Shown: positions 1-8,071, counted from the first letter of the stretch. The stretch is 17,045 nucleotides of DNA from Treponema sp. (GCA_031284105.1 JAITAN010000096.1:1-17045), one strand, 5' to 3'. Notes: generated by a model not told the origin, from the sequence alone. Translations and numbers: made by a program.

Positions 1-9
1 CCAGCCTTA

Positions 10-105
10 GAGGGGATGACCCTCCAGCCGGGCGGGTTGTGGAGTTTTGCGGCATCGCAAAACTCCGTGGGACTTTGCGAAGCAAAGCCCCCGATTATGA
101 TCGGG
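10..105. repeat. Run of four consecutive small inverted repeats
   Basis: Four hairpin-forming palindromes lie almost end to end. Arms are GAGGG/CCCTC at 10-14/20-24; GGAGTTTTGCG/CGCAAAACTCC at 41-51/56-66 (11 bp perfect, 4-base loop); CTTTGC/GCAAAG at 73-78/82-87; and CCGAT/ATCGG at 91-95/100-104. None is followed by a clean T-run, so they are not convincing intrinsic terminators. They lie beyond the stop codon of the dead glutathione peroxidase gene. A REP-like intergenic element is the simplest reading, but copy number elsewhere in the genome is unknown. Confidence 0.6.
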
Positions 106-176
106 TATACATCAAAGGGATAATCGCGTTAGATTTTAGGCGGGACATCTCTGTATGCCGGTAACAGATATACTGT

Positions 177-579
177 TTATAAATCTAGCAATTTTTTTAT
201 ATCAACCTCTCGTGTTTCCGGTTTTTTATCCGGACCATAACGTCCCGCCGCATTCCCTTCCGTATCAATTAAAAATTTTGTGAATTCCATTTAATGTTTT
301 TTGAACCAAATATACCCTTTTGCTGATTTTTTTAATATCTATATAATGGACTTTCGTTTTGCCCATTTACCTCTATTTTTGCAAAACATGGAAAGGTAGT
401 ATGATATTTTAACGTACAAAAAGTATTGATTTCCTTATATAGTTTTTGCAATCCTGTATATTGTGGAGTAAAACCACATCCGGTTGCGGGATTAACTATC
501 AATAGGACTTTACCCTTAATAACTCCAAAGAAATATCCCGCCCATTTATGTCCTTGATTACAAAATCATATATTGTCAT
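177..579 (-). pseudogene. Glutathione peroxidase remnant (frameshifts, internal deletion)
   Basis: Reading the minus strand from ATG 579 (preceded by AGGGG seven bases upstream) gives MTIYDFVIKDINGRDISLE, the usual start of a thiol-type glutathione peroxidase. After a frame change near 500 comes VNPATGCGFTPQYTGLQKLY, which keeps the catalytic-Cys context. Another continues as FCTLKYHTTFPCFAKIEVNG and NESPLYRY, then an in-frame stop. A further frame change falls near 285-292 (KWN then FTKFLIDTEGNAAGRYG), and the last residues end in DIKKLLDL and TAA at 177-179. The segment that normally carries the FPCNQFG motif and its Gln is missing between LYKE and the FC block, so the locus is about 100 bases shorter than an intact gene. 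Several lesions plus a deletion mean it cannot make an active enzyme. The family assignment is confident because five separate blocks match in order. Confidence 0.85.
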
Positions 580-660
580 GTTCAACCCCTTGATTTTAAT
601 AATTTTAATTATTTTAATAATATATTATTTTATATGCATTGTCAGGTTTTCTTTTTTGCG
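580..660. other. Very AT-rich upstream stretch
   Basis: This short stretch upstream of the dead peroxidase is almost pure A/T, with overlapping near-palindromic TAATAATTTTAATTATT-like runs at about 596-640. It probably contained that gene's promoter. No single -35/-10 pair stands out. Confidence 0.3.
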
Positions 661-668
661 CCGCACGG

Positions 669-691
669 ATGAGCGCATCCCGTGCGCTCAT
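669..691. repeat. Hairpin downstream of malQ
   Basis: Arms TGAGCGCA (670-677) and TGCGCTCA (683-690) form a perfect 8-bp stem with a 5-base loop, extended by an A/T pair. It lies about 20 bases past the malQ stop. On the malQ strand no U-run follows, so it may protect or weakly terminate the transcript rather than act as a canonical terminator. On the plus strand it is followed by TTTT. Confidence 0.4.
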
Positions 692-711
692 TTTGCAGGT
701 GATTGTATGAC

Positions 712-2226
712 TCAATGCAGCCTTCCGTTCACTTCGGCAAGCCTCCTGATCTTTCCGGCAAGCGCGGAATCGCCGATGAGCGCGTCGGGCGGCATACGCC
801 ATTGCCAGTTTCCGCCAAGGGTAGAAGGCGTATTCATGCGGGCTTCCCGGCCGAGACAGAGATAGTCCTGCATGGGAATAACCGCAAGGCGGGCAACGCT
901 GGAAAGGGCCGCACGGATACAGCCCCACACGCCGTCAACCGGATTACCCACACCGAGAAAATCCCTGGCGCATTCAACGTCCTCACGCCGCGCGCTTGTA
1001 AACCAGTCCAAGGTGGTGGCGTTGTCATGCGTACCGGTATACACAACACAATTACGCGGATAGGTATAGGGCATATAATCACTCTCTTCCCGCGTGTCAA
1101 AGGCGAATTGCAGCACCTTCATACCCGGATAGCCGGAGGCGGCAAGCAAAGCGCGTACTTCCGGCGTAAGGTAGCCCAAGTCTTCGGCAATAATATCGGC
1201 GCCGGGCAGCGCGGCGTTGATGGCGTTCACAAAACGCAGTCCCGGACCCTGTACCCACTCGCCGTATGAAGCGTCCGGCGCGCCATATGGAATCGAATAG
1301 TAACTCTCAAATCCTCGAAAATGATCGATCCGCACCACATCGTACAGGGCAAAACTTTCCTTAATGCGGGAAATCCACCATGCAAAGCCGGTTTCAGATG
1401 CTTTCTCCCAGTTATAGAGCGGATTGCCCCATAATTGCCCTTCTGGCGTGAAGGCGTCCGGCGGACAACCCGCCACACGCACGGGCGAGCGATCCCCGTT
1501 AAGCTGAAACAAGTCGCTATTTGCCCACACATCCGCGCTGTCAATGGCAACGTATATCGGCATATCGCCGATAATGGAGACGGCTTTGCTGCGGGCATAG
1601 CTCCTTATGTTTTCCCATTGGGAAAAAGCCAGAAATTGTATAAAAGCATGGTACCGTATCCTTTCGGAGAGGTCTTTTTCATGCCGTTCAAGTGCGGACG
1701 TATCCCGCAAACGTACATCCCGATCCCATTCAAGCCATGACGTGTCGCCATACATCTTCTTGATTGCCATGAAAAGACAAAAGTCTTTGAGCCACGAAGC
1801 GTTCTTTTCGCAAAACTCTATAAAAGCCTTGTGCGTCTCAAGCGAATGTCGGGCGCGGAGGAACGCACGGTTCAAAACGGTTTCCCTGTTCCGGTACAAG
1901 AGCGCATAATCCGTTCTATCGGGTCTCCGCGACCAGTCAGGCGCGGTTATCTCTTCTTTTTCAAGCAGCCCTTGTTCGCAGAGCATGTCAAGATCAATGT
2001 AATATGGATGCAGCGCAAAGGCTGAAAAACTCATGTACGGGCTATCCCCCCAGCTTGTAAGGCCGAGGGGAAGTATCTGCCAGTACTTCTGACCCGCTTT
2101 TGCAAGAAAATCGATCCATTCCTTAGCGGTTTTTCCAAAACTGCCGATGCCGTACGGCGAGGGCAGACTTGAAACCGCAAGCAGGATACCGGCTGCACGT
2201 CCGGATACGCGTTCATGGTCTTGCAC
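712..2226 (-). CDS. malQ: 4-alpha-glucanotransferase (amylomaltase, GH77)
   Basis: Amylomaltase transfers alpha-1,4-glucan segments between maltodextrins in the cytoplasm, releasing glucose and longer chains. The 504-residue protein is family-typical in length and opens with GILLAVSSLPSPYGIGSFG. The GH77 catalytic residues are visible: the nucleophile in VRIDHFRG (Asp301), the acid/base in IIAEDLG (Glu348) and the third carboxylate in TGTHDN (Asp401). The donor-loop region GDMPIYVAIDSADVW is also present (about 219-234). The start is GTG at 2226, with AGG six to eight bases upstream. No ATG lies nearby, and the family's conserved N-terminus begins only about 12 residues in. It starts 7 bases after the MalG-type permease stop, so it is the last gene of the sugar-transport operon. 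It likely processes what that transporter imports. Confidence 0.95.
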   Translation of the reverse strand: MQDHERVSGRAAGILLAVSSLPSPYGIGSFGKTAKEWIDFLAKAGQKYWQILPLGLTSWGDSPYMSFSAFALHPYYIDLDMLCEQGLLEKEEITAPDWSRRPDRTDYALLYRNRETVLNRAFLRARHSLETHKAFIEFCEKNASWLKDFCLFMAIKKMYGDTSWLEWDRDVRLRDTSALERHEKDLSERIRYHAFIQFLAFSQWENIRSYARSKAVSIIGDMPIYVAIDSADVWANSDLFQLNGDRSPVRVAGCPPDAFTPEGQLWGNPLYNWEKASETGFAWWISRIKESFALYDVVRIDHFRGFESYYSIPYGAPDASYGEWVQGPGLRFVNAINAALPGADIIAEDLGYLTPEVRALLAASGYPGMKVLQFAFDTREESDYMPYTYPRNCVVYTGTHDNATTLDWFTSARREDVECARDFLGVGNPVDGVWGCIRAALSSVARLAVIPMQDYLCLGREARMNTPSTLGGNWQWRMPPDALIGDSALAGKIRRLAEVNGRLH

Positions 2227-2233
2227 AGCGGAC

Positions 2234-3142
2234 CTATCCTTTTACCGAGCCGGCGGTAACGCCCTCAATAATATACTTCTGGCACGCGAAATAGAATGCA
2301 ATGATCGGAATAATCGCAAGTACGATGATCGCCATCATGTTCCCCATGTCGATTGAACCGTATCCGGTACGGAGGTACTGAACCGCAACCGGAATCGTCC
2401 GGTATTCAGAACCGATGAGGAGGAAAGGAAGCAGGAAGTCGTTCCAAATCCACATGGCATTGATGATAGCAACCGTAACGGCAATGGGCGACAGCATGGG
2501 CAGTACGATGTTGAAAAACGCGCCGATGGGTGTACACCCGTCAATGGTTGCGGCTTCCTCAACCGCAATGGGCACGGACTTCACAAATCCACAGAACAGG
2601 AACACGGACTGTCCCGCGCCAAAACCAAGGTACACCACAAAAATCCCTATCGGATTATCAAGGTGAAATATATTCGCCACTTTTGTGAGCGGGAACATCA
2701 CCATCTGAAACGGCACTATCATGGCAAATACAAAGGCAAAGTACAGGAACTTGTTGAAACCCCTGTTTTGCCGCGTTATGTACCAGCCTGTCATGCTTGA
2801 GAAAAGCACGATGATCGCCACGGAAAACACCGTGATAAACAATGACCAGCAAAACGCAATGGGAAAGCCGGTGGCGGCAATACCTTGCATATAGTTATCA
2901 AATCCAACAAAGGACGCGGTCGAAGGAAACGCAAAGGGCGCATCAGAAATAAACAGTTTTCCCTTAAACGAGTTCATCAGTATAAGCAGAATAGGAGCGG
3001 CGAATACCAAAGCCGCAAGTATCAGAATCGCAAAGACCAGTATTTTTTTTGCCGGAGGCTTGCTATCCATGTCTATTGCGAGCGGCTTTTCGCCTTTTGC
3101 ATCTTCCACGGAATTTTTCTTTAGAAGATCTGAAGCGTTCAA
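2234..3142 (-). CDS. MalG-type ABC sugar transporter permease
   Basis: This is an inner-membrane permease subunit of a CUT1-type carbohydrate importer, about 302 residues. A hydrophilic N-terminus of about 30 residues precedes about six membrane segments. The EAA loop that contacts the ATPase is clear at about 195-215 (EEAATIDGCTPIGAFFNIVLP). The C-terminus IIEGVTAGSVKG is typical of MalG relatives. I chose the TTG at 3142-3140, which overlaps the upstream stop (TTGA) and has GGGAGG seven bases before it. Longer frames starting at 3244 would overlap the MalF-type gene by about 100 bases. The overlap implies translational coupling with that gene. The substrate cannot be read from the sequence. 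The neighbouring malQ suggests an alpha-glucoside or maltodextrin. Confidence 0.9.
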   Translation of the reverse strand: MNASDLLKKNSVEDAKGEKPLAIDMDSKPPAKKILVFAILILAALVFAAPILLILMNSFKGKLFISDAPFAFPSTASFVGFDNYMQGIAATGFPIAFCWSLFITVFSVAIIVLFSSMTGWYITRQNRGFNKFLYFAFVFAMIVPFQMVMFPLTKVANIFHLDNPIGIFVVYLGFGAGQSVFLFCGFVKSVPIAVEEAATIDGCTPIGAFFNIVLPMLSPIAVTVAIINAMWIWNDFLLPFLLIGSEYRTIPVAVQYLRTGYGSIDMGNMMAIIVLAIIPIIAFYFACQKYIIEGVTAGSVKG

Positions 3143-3981
3143 TTTTCCACCTCCCGTTTTCTCGTAATGGAAAGCTGGATAAGCGAAATGATCACCACCA
3201 TGATGAAAAACAGTACGGCTTTCGCCTGCCCTACCCCTTCCCACCCATTGCGGCTGTAAAAGGTATTGTAAATATCAAGAGCGACCATGGCCGTACGCTT
3301 TGCCGGAAGCCCGGCCGTGAGCGAGAGGTTTTGATCGAACATTCTGAATGAATTGGTAATTGATAGGAACATCGTAATCGTGATGGATGGCATGATGAGC
3401 GGAATCGTGATCCGCGTCAAAGTCGTTACCCTACCAGCTCCGTCGATTTTTGCCGCTTCCATGAGTTCCTCCGGTATGTTCTGAATGCCTGCGACAAAGA
3501 TGATCATCATGTACCCGATATACTGCCAGTTATTCAGGATTACAAGACCCCAGAAGCCATATTTGGGATCGACCGTGATCGTAACCCCGAATATACTGAG
3601 GTACCCGTTGATGATAAACTGCCAAATATACCCAAGCACGATGCCGCCGATGAGATTCGGCATGAATATCAGGGTGCGGAACACATTCGTGCCTTTATAC
3701 CCGCGGGTCAGGAGCAGGGCAAGGCTAAAGGCTAGTACGTTGATGAACAGCACAGACACTACGGTAAACCGCGTTGAAAAAGCCAGCGCGTTCATGAAAT
3801 CAGGATTGGAAAAAGCCAGCATATAGTTGCTCAACCCAACCCAACGCGCGTCAAGCACGGTGGTAAACCGCGTGAAAGACAGAACAATACCCATAAGAAA
3901 GGGTAAGACAAACGCTATGACAAATGCAATAAGCGTAGGACCTACAAAGAACCAAAAGTACTTTGAAAACGATTTTTCCAT
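3139..3981 (-). CDS. MalF-type ABC sugar transporter permease
   Basis: This is the first permease of the CUT1-type importer, 280 residues with about six membrane segments. The first is at about 9-35 (the hydrophobic stretch after MEKSFSKYFW). The cytoplasmic EAA loop is at about 172-199 (EELMEAAKIDGAG, then ITIPLIMPS). The size matches the UgpA/LacF-like subgroup rather than the longer E. coli MalF. ATG 3981 is preceded by AGGAGG with a five-base gap. It pairs with the MalG-type gene through a TTGA overlap, so the heterodimer is made from one message. Usually a periplasmic or lipoprotein sugar-binding gene lies directly upstream. Here the upstream neighbour is the PBP1A gene, so binding protein and ATPase must be encoded elsewhere. 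Confidence 0.92.
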   Translation of the reverse strand: MEKSFSKYFWFFVGPTLIAFVIAFVLPFLMGIVLSFTRFTTVLDARWVGLSNYMLAFSNPDFMNALAFSTRFTVVSVLFINVLAFSLALLLTRGYKGTNVFRTLIFMPNLIGGIVLGYIWQFIINGYLSIFGVTITVDPKYGFWGLVILNNWQYIGYMMIIFVAGIQNIPEELMEAAKIDGAGRVTTLTRITIPLIMPSITITMFLSITNSFRMFDQNLSLTAGLPAKRTAMVALDIYNTFYSRNGWEGVGQAKAVLFFIMVVIISLIQLSITRKREVEN

Positions 3982-4095
3982 GCGAACCTCCTATTCACTA
4001 TTCGTTTCTTTCTTTAATTATGCGTCCGCGAAGGGAGCGACTCCCAATAATACAGTTTGTTATCCGTTCTTCAGCACGCCCTAACGCGGGGAGCA
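3982..4095. other. Gap between PBP1A and permease operon
   Basis: The 114-base gap holds a short perfect hairpin GGGAG-CGA-CTCCC (4033-4045) with no T-run on the transcribed strand, and a TATTAT hexamer on the minus strand that could be a weak -10 for the permease operon. No convincing -35 accompanies it, so read-through from the PBP1A gene is possible. Confidence 0.3.
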
Positions 4096-6645
4096 TCAAT
4101 CCAGCAGCGGGTTGTAATCAGGCATATCCAGCCCGTAATCAGGGTTGTTTTCCTCTTCGGTTTCCTCATCGAAGAGGAGAATATCATCAAAAAGACCCTG
4201 CGGCAGAGACGGTAAGCCAACCGTATCATCGGTTAGGAGGCTCTCGCTGCCGGAGAACATGCCGTATCTCAGGTTCGTCCCCGTTATGCCGGCGGTAAGG
4301 GTATCGGCGCCGTGCAGATCGCAGTATCTGTCCGGCTGCGTACCGGACAGGAACGACAGCGTAATCTTTCCCTCGTTACACGAATCGGTCGGAATAAGAC
4401 CGGACTTGGCGCATACCGTAACGTCAACAACGCCTGTCGCGGGACGGATAAAATCCTTTTTGGCTAAGCCTTGGTGAATGTCGCGCATGAAATCGCCCCA
4501 TACTGGACCGGCCAGAGTCGCGCCCGTAAGGTCAAGCCCCAGGGAGTTGCCGGGTCTGTCAAATCCGAACCAAATTGCGGTCGTATAATACGGGGTGAAC
4601 CCAACCGTCCATGCATCCGACCAGTTTTGCGTGGTACCGGTTTTTCCGGCCGCGGGCATACGGAACGTTCCGCCGTTCTCATCCTTAAACACAAATTTCG
4701 AACCATAGCCGGAACCGGACCGCAAGGTGCCGACTTCCACCGTCTTTTTCAGCAGAGTCGTCATGACATAGGCGTTTTGCGGGCTAATAACCTGAATATC
4801 CTTGCCCTTTTCCTGCTGCGCAAGCCGTACCGTGCGCTCGTTATCAATGAGTATCTTCCCGTTCCTGTCCTCTATTGCCCGTATCGCGATGGGGGTAACT
4901 GCCCTTCCTTGATTGGCAAAAACGGCAAACGCCCGCGCCATCTGAATAGGGGCCACGGATATGATGCCGAGACCCATCGGGTACACACGCGGGAAGGTAC
5001 TGCGGATGGCGTTGGGATCGGTTATGCCCATAAGCGCGGCGGCGCGGTTAATTGCTGCGTCAAAGCCGATGCCGTCAAGCACCTTGAGGGAAGGTACGTT
5101 CATGGATTGGGCCAGAGCATCATAGAACAGCACCGAGCCTTTCCATTCGCCCCGGAAATTGAGCGGTATATAGGGAGTACCGTCTTCGTTGTGGAAGACG
5201 ATGGGGATATCGTAAATGAGCGTGGAAGGGGTAAACGTTCCGGTATCAAGGGCCGCGGAATAGTAGAGGGGCTTGAATGAACTGCCGGGCATGACCCGCC
5301 CTTGGGTTGCACGGATAAGCTGGTTGGTTGCCGCGTCATATTTTGAACCGCCCACAATCGCGGTAATGTATCCGGTCTCGTTTTCTATACAAATAAGCGC
5401 GCCTTCGACGATGTTTTGATCCGCTTGGTCCTTCAAATCCGAAAAGCCCTTGGCCGTGAGCGTCTTGAGATCGTCAAGATCGAAGAAAACCGCGGCCATA
5501 TCAATAAGGGGGTTAATAGTCTTGGTATACCGGTTCATGGCCTGCGCTTCGTTCCGAGCGGCTGCTGTTCCATAAATGCCGCCCATATCAAAAAACACGG
5601 AAAGCAAGTTGACGATGGGCAAAAACGTACGTTCGGCATACACAAAACGATTGCCGCGTGAGGCGTTGTACACCTTGTTCGCCCGTTCAAGTCCCTGTGC
5701 CATATATTTTTCCGCTGCTTCTTGATGGGCAAGGTCAAGAGTCGTAAGCACCGTATAGCCGTCCCGGTAATAGTCCATAGTACCGTACATCATTTCGTCA
5801 AGTTCACGGCGCACATATTCGCTGAACCACGGCGCTTTATCATCCCGGTGATAATAGGCGGCAACAGACTGGCGGGTATAGTCGTAATTATCCCAGTACT
5901 CGCGGAAAGACGCGTCCGCTTCCTCTTGGGGCGCGTACCCCAACTCGATCATCTTGTCCAGCACCGTACGCTGGCGCTCCATTGCGACATTGGGGTTGTC
6001 AAGCGGATTGTACTTTGCCGGACTTGAGAGCTGGATAACAAGCAGCGCCGCTTCCGCTAATGTTATGTCCTTTGCGCTGTGATTGAAAAAGTACTTGCTT
6101 GCGGCCTCGACGCCGTACACGCCGGGACCCATATACATATAATTGAGGTAAATTTCAAGAATTTCGTTCTTGGTATAGCGCCGTTCCATCTGTATGGCAT
6201 ACCAAAGCTCCCTGACCTTCCGCGAGAGGGAATACTCGCTCCGGTTTGTGTACAGGGTGCCGGCAACCTGCTGGGTAATGGTCGAGCCTCCGCCCAAGCT
6301 CCGTCCGGTAATCTGTCCGTAAAGCGCGCGCATGATGCCCCGTACGCTAAAGCCCCTGTGCTTGTAAAACTCGGGGTCTTCACGCGCCAGCGTCGCCTCA
6401 ATAAGGTGCTGGGGCAGGGAGCTTAAAGGCACCAGTTCCCGTTTCTCATCCGCGGAAAACTCCGTAATGAGGACGCCGTGCCTATCGAGTATTTTAGTCG
6501 GCAGGGCAGGCGAGAATTCCTGAAAATTTTCCTGATTCCGCATATTCATGGTTTCCGCAAGCGCCAAACCCACACCCGCGCCGATTGCTACAACAAGGAA
6601 CATAACAAAGCCCGCTGCTATACGGATCATAATTTTCGATGCCAT
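4096..6645 (-). CDS. Class A penicillin-binding protein 1A (bifunctional transglycosylase/transpeptidase)
   Basis: This bifunctional enzyme polymerises lipid II into glycan strands and cross-links them outside the inner membrane. Residues 8-31 form the membrane anchor. The GT51 domain (about 50-230) shows the catalytic glutamate in REDPEFYKHRG (Glu89) and GGGSTITQQ (118-126). The transpeptidase domain carries all three motifs: SSFK (Ser455, Lys458), SMN (514-516) and KTGTT (668-672). At 849 residues it is a normal length. A spacer of about 80 residues between the two domains (330-415) and a strongly acidic tail (about 818-849) are extra. The start at 6645 has no Shine-Dalgarno sequence. A promoter ends only about seven bases upstream (see separate entry), so the message may be leaderless. 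Next to it on the same strand is the sugar permease operon, with no obvious functional link. Confidence 0.95.
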   Translation of the reverse strand: MASKIMIRIAAGFVMFLVVAIGAGVGLALAETMNMRNQENFQEFSPALPTKILDRHGVLITEFSADEKRELVPLSSLPQHLIEATLAREDPEFYKHRGFSVRGIMRALYGQITGRSLGGGSTITQQVAGTLYTNRSEYSLSRKVRELWYAIQMERRYTKNEILEIYLNYMYMGPGVYGVEAASKYFFNHSAKDITLAEAALLVIQLSSPAKYNPLDNPNVAMERQRTVLDKMIELGYAPQEEADASFREYWDNYDYTRQSVAAYYHRDDKAPWFSEYVRRELDEMMYGTMDYYRDGYTVLTTLDLAHQEAAEKYMAQGLERANKVYNASRGNRFVYAERTFLPIVNLLSVFFDMGGIYGTAAARNEAQAMNRYTKTINPLIDMAAVFFDLDDLKTLTAKGFSDLKDQADQNIVEGALICIENETGYITAIVGGSKYDAATNQLIRATQGRVMPGSSFKPLYYSAALDTGTFTPSTLIYDIPIVFHNEDGTPYIPLNFRGEWKGSVLFYDALAQSMNVPSLKVLDGIGFDAAINRAAALMGITDPNAIRSTFPRVYPMGLGIISVAPIQMARAFAVFANQGRAVTPIAIRAIEDRNGKILIDNERTVRLAQQEKGKDIQVISPQNAYVMTTLLKKTVEVGTLRSGSGYGSKFVFKDENGGTFRMPAAGKTGTTQNWSDAWTVGFTPYYTTAIWFGFDRPGNSLGLDLTGATLAGPVWGDFMRDIHQGLAKKDFIRPATGVVDVTVCAKSGLIPTDSCNEGKITLSFLSGTQPDRYCDLHGADTLTAGITGTNLRYGMFSGSESLLTDDTVGLPSLPQGLFDDILLFDEETEEENNPDYGLDMPDYNPLLD

Positions 6646-6652
6646 GCATTAT

Positions 6653-6681
6653 AATTTATGGCAGAAAAAAAAAATTGTCAA
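6653..6681 (-). promoter_or_regulatory. Promoter of the PBP1A gene
   Basis: On the minus strand TTGACA (6681-6676) is separated by exactly 17 bases, ten of them a T-run, from TAAATT (6658-6653). A perfect TATAAT follows immediately (6653-6648), but at 22 bases it is too far for this -35. Initiation about seven bases past TAAATT falls on or next to the ATG at 6645. Confidence 0.55.
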
Positions 6682-6918
6682 GGGAGCGGCGCGGGTTTGC
6701 CCACGCGGGCAGCATCCCTTTGCGGCGCGGACGAAAATACCGTGTGCATGTGCGATGTACGTATATGAAGCCGCGCGGTTCCGGTTAACCATAGACGCAA
6801 AGCGCGGGTTGCGTGCGGCGTTCGGAAGCATGAGCGGGCTCCCGCGGCGCGGAGAAAAGAGGCGTAAAAAAGTGAAAAAATCGTAAAAAGAATCTTGATA
6901 ATTATACCGGCATGGTAT

Positions 6919-7047
6919 ATGGCAGCCTTGTTTTACCGTGCTCCGAAAGACGGTTCCGGGCCGTTCTTAAAGCGGATGTTTACCGTTAAAAAAAGCCGGC
7001 AAAGCGCAACAAAGACTTGGTACGGCGATAAAGGCGAGATGTTGTAA
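6919..7047 (+). CDS. Possible 42-residue ORF, unknown
   Basis: ATG 6919 opens a 42-codon frame ending in TAA at 7045-7047. It starts MAALFYRAPKDGSGPFLKRM and ends TWYGDKGEML. The amino-acid mix is protein-like (aromatics, charged residues, few repeats), but no Shine-Dalgarno precedes the ATG and I recognise no family. An upstream TTG in frame could extend it by about eight residues. It may equally be chance or a gene remnant. Confidence 0.2.
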   Translation: MAALFYRAPKDGSGPFLKRMFTVKKSRQSATKTWYGDKGEML

Positions 7048-7063
7048 TGAAAGAAAAAACGTT

Positions 7064-7396
7064 TTATGTTCCGTATTTCTCAGGTTTTTTAACATATATA
7101 CCATACGTTTCATAAATCCTCACCGCTTCCCGATATCCTTTAAGAACGTTCAAAAGGCATTCAAATTTAATCGCAGAGACGAATGTGATATAAAGATGCT
7201 CTCTGCCGCCCCCGCGCCGTGTTACGGATTTTTTCCCCATCACGCCGCCTCCATAAGCGGAGCCGCTTCCGCCCGCCTCCACGCCAGATATACCCGATGC
7301 GCCCGACTCCAGAAGTCCGCATTCTCTAGGCAACTCGGCGGCTTTTTGACAGACTGCGGCCATTAATAAGATACCATGAGCCGCCGCCCTGTTCAC
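7064..7396 (-). CDS. Small hypothetical protein downstream of the repeat array
   Basis: A 110-residue frame from GTG 7396 ends in TAA at 7064. An internal ATG at 7363 would give 99 residues. I do not recognise it. The N-terminal third is plausibly helical (MAAVCQKAAELPREC). The middle is unusually rich in Gly/Ser (about 30-70). The C-terminal part (HLYITFVSAIKFECLLNVLKG, then YETYGIYVKKPEKYGT) looks like a folded helical segment. The GTG lies 18 bases after the stop of the minus-strand heptad reading of the array (7415), so the two frames could form one transcript. Neither start has a strong ribosome binding site. It could be a decayed gene whose middle has been frameshifted. Confidence 0.35.
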   Translation of the reverse strand: MNRAAAHGILLMAAVCQKAAELPRECGLLESGASGISGVEAGGSGSAYGGGVMGKKSVTRRGGGREHLYITFVSAIKFECLLNVLKGYREAVRIYETYGIYVKKPEKYGT

Positions 7397-7414
7397 GCTC
7401 TCGTACTCTTTCCC

Positions 7415-8071
7415 TCAAGAGAGAAGCTCTTTTCCCCCCACGGGGAAAGTTTTTTCCTCCCACGGCAAATGTTCCCCCTGCGGAGGCCGGAAGTTCCCCT
7501 CCGCGGGAAAATCTTTTTCCTCCGCGGGAAAACTTTTTTCCTCCGCAGGGAAACTTTTTTCCTCCACGGGAAAATCTTTTTCCTCCGCAGGAAAACTTTT
7601 TTCCTCAAGAGGGAAAGTTTTTTCCTCCGTGGGGAAATCTTTTTCCTCAAGAGGAAAATCTTTTTCCTCCGCGGGAAAAGTTTTTTCCTCCGCGGGAAAA
7701 GTTTTTTCCTCAAGAGGGAAATCTTTTTCCTCCGCGGGGAAAGTTTTTTCCTTCATGGGAAAACTTTTTTCCTCCGCGGGAAAAGTTTTTTCCTCAAGGG
7801 GAAAACTTTTTTCCTCCACGGGAAAATCTTTTTCCTCCGCGGGAAAACTTTTTTCCTCCACGGGAAAATCTTTTTCCTCAAGAGGAAAAGTTTTTTCCTT
7901 CACGGGAAAACTTTTTTCCTCAAGAGGGAATCTTTTTTCCTTCACGGGAAAACTTTTTTCCTCTTGAGGGAAAGTTTTTTCCTTCACGGGAAAATCTTTT
8001 TCCTCCGCGGGAAAAGTTTTTTCCTCAAGAGGGAAACTTTTTTCCTCCGCGGGGAAAGTTTTTTCCTCCAC
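7415..8071 (-). CDS. Open heptad-repeat reading of the array (EEK-x-FP-x), doubtful gene
   Basis: On the minus strand the array reads as about 28 heptads EEK-[T/S/D]-FP-[A/V/L/M], then a non-repetitive tail (about GNFRPPQGEHLPW and VGGKELLS) to a TGA at 7415. The first usable start in this frame is a GTG inside a repeat at 8071. The same heptad frame continues further right to about 8300, but in another phase because of the extra T at 8164-8170. Some unit differences are silent in this reading (TTT/TTC for Phe, CCC/CCT for Pro), a weak sign of coding. If made, the protein would be an extended, highly charged repeat chain with no signal peptide. Because the units are palindromic, other frames are open too (plus strand 7376-8314), so coding is unproven. 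Confidence 0.3.
   Translation of the reverse strand: MEEKTFPAEEKSFPLEEKTFPAEEKDFPVKEKTFPQEEKSFPVKEKRFPLEEKSFPVKEKTFPLEEKDFPVEEKSFPAEEKDFPVEEKSFPLEEKTFPAEEKSFPMKEKTFPAEEKDFPLEEKTFPAEEKTFPAEEKDFPLEEKDFPTEEKTFPLEEKSFPAEEKDFPVEEKSFPAEEKSFPAEEKDFPAEGNFRPPQGEHLPWEEKTFPVGGKELLS

Larger units (their letters stand above)
6646..7063. other. Gene-poor stretch with doubtful small ORFs
   Basis: No recognisable gene lies here. On the plus strand an open frame 6755-6886 encodes 43 very basic residues ending GEKRRKKVKKS. A second at 6919-7047 is listed separately. GC-rich blocks (about 6690-6880) alternate with AT-rich ones. Neither ORF has a convincing ribosome binding site. The stretch may be decayed coding DNA. 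Confidence 0.3.

Noticed and set aside
703..1269. 188-residue plus-strand ORF
   Set aside because: It is antisense to malQ, whose catalytic motifs are intact on the other strand.
3143..3244. N-terminal extension of the MalG-type permease to 3244
   Set aside because: It would overlap the MalF-type gene by about 100 bases and read its antiphase sequence. The TTG at 3142 has a strong ribosome site.
4033..4045. Terminator between PBP1A and the permeases
   Set aside because: The hairpin GGGAG-CTCCC has no T-run on the transcribed strand.
6648..6653. TATAAT next to the PBP1A start as its -10
   Set aside because: It is 22 bases from the TTGACA, too long for that pair, and would place the transcript start inside the coding region. 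The TAAATT at 17 bases fits better.
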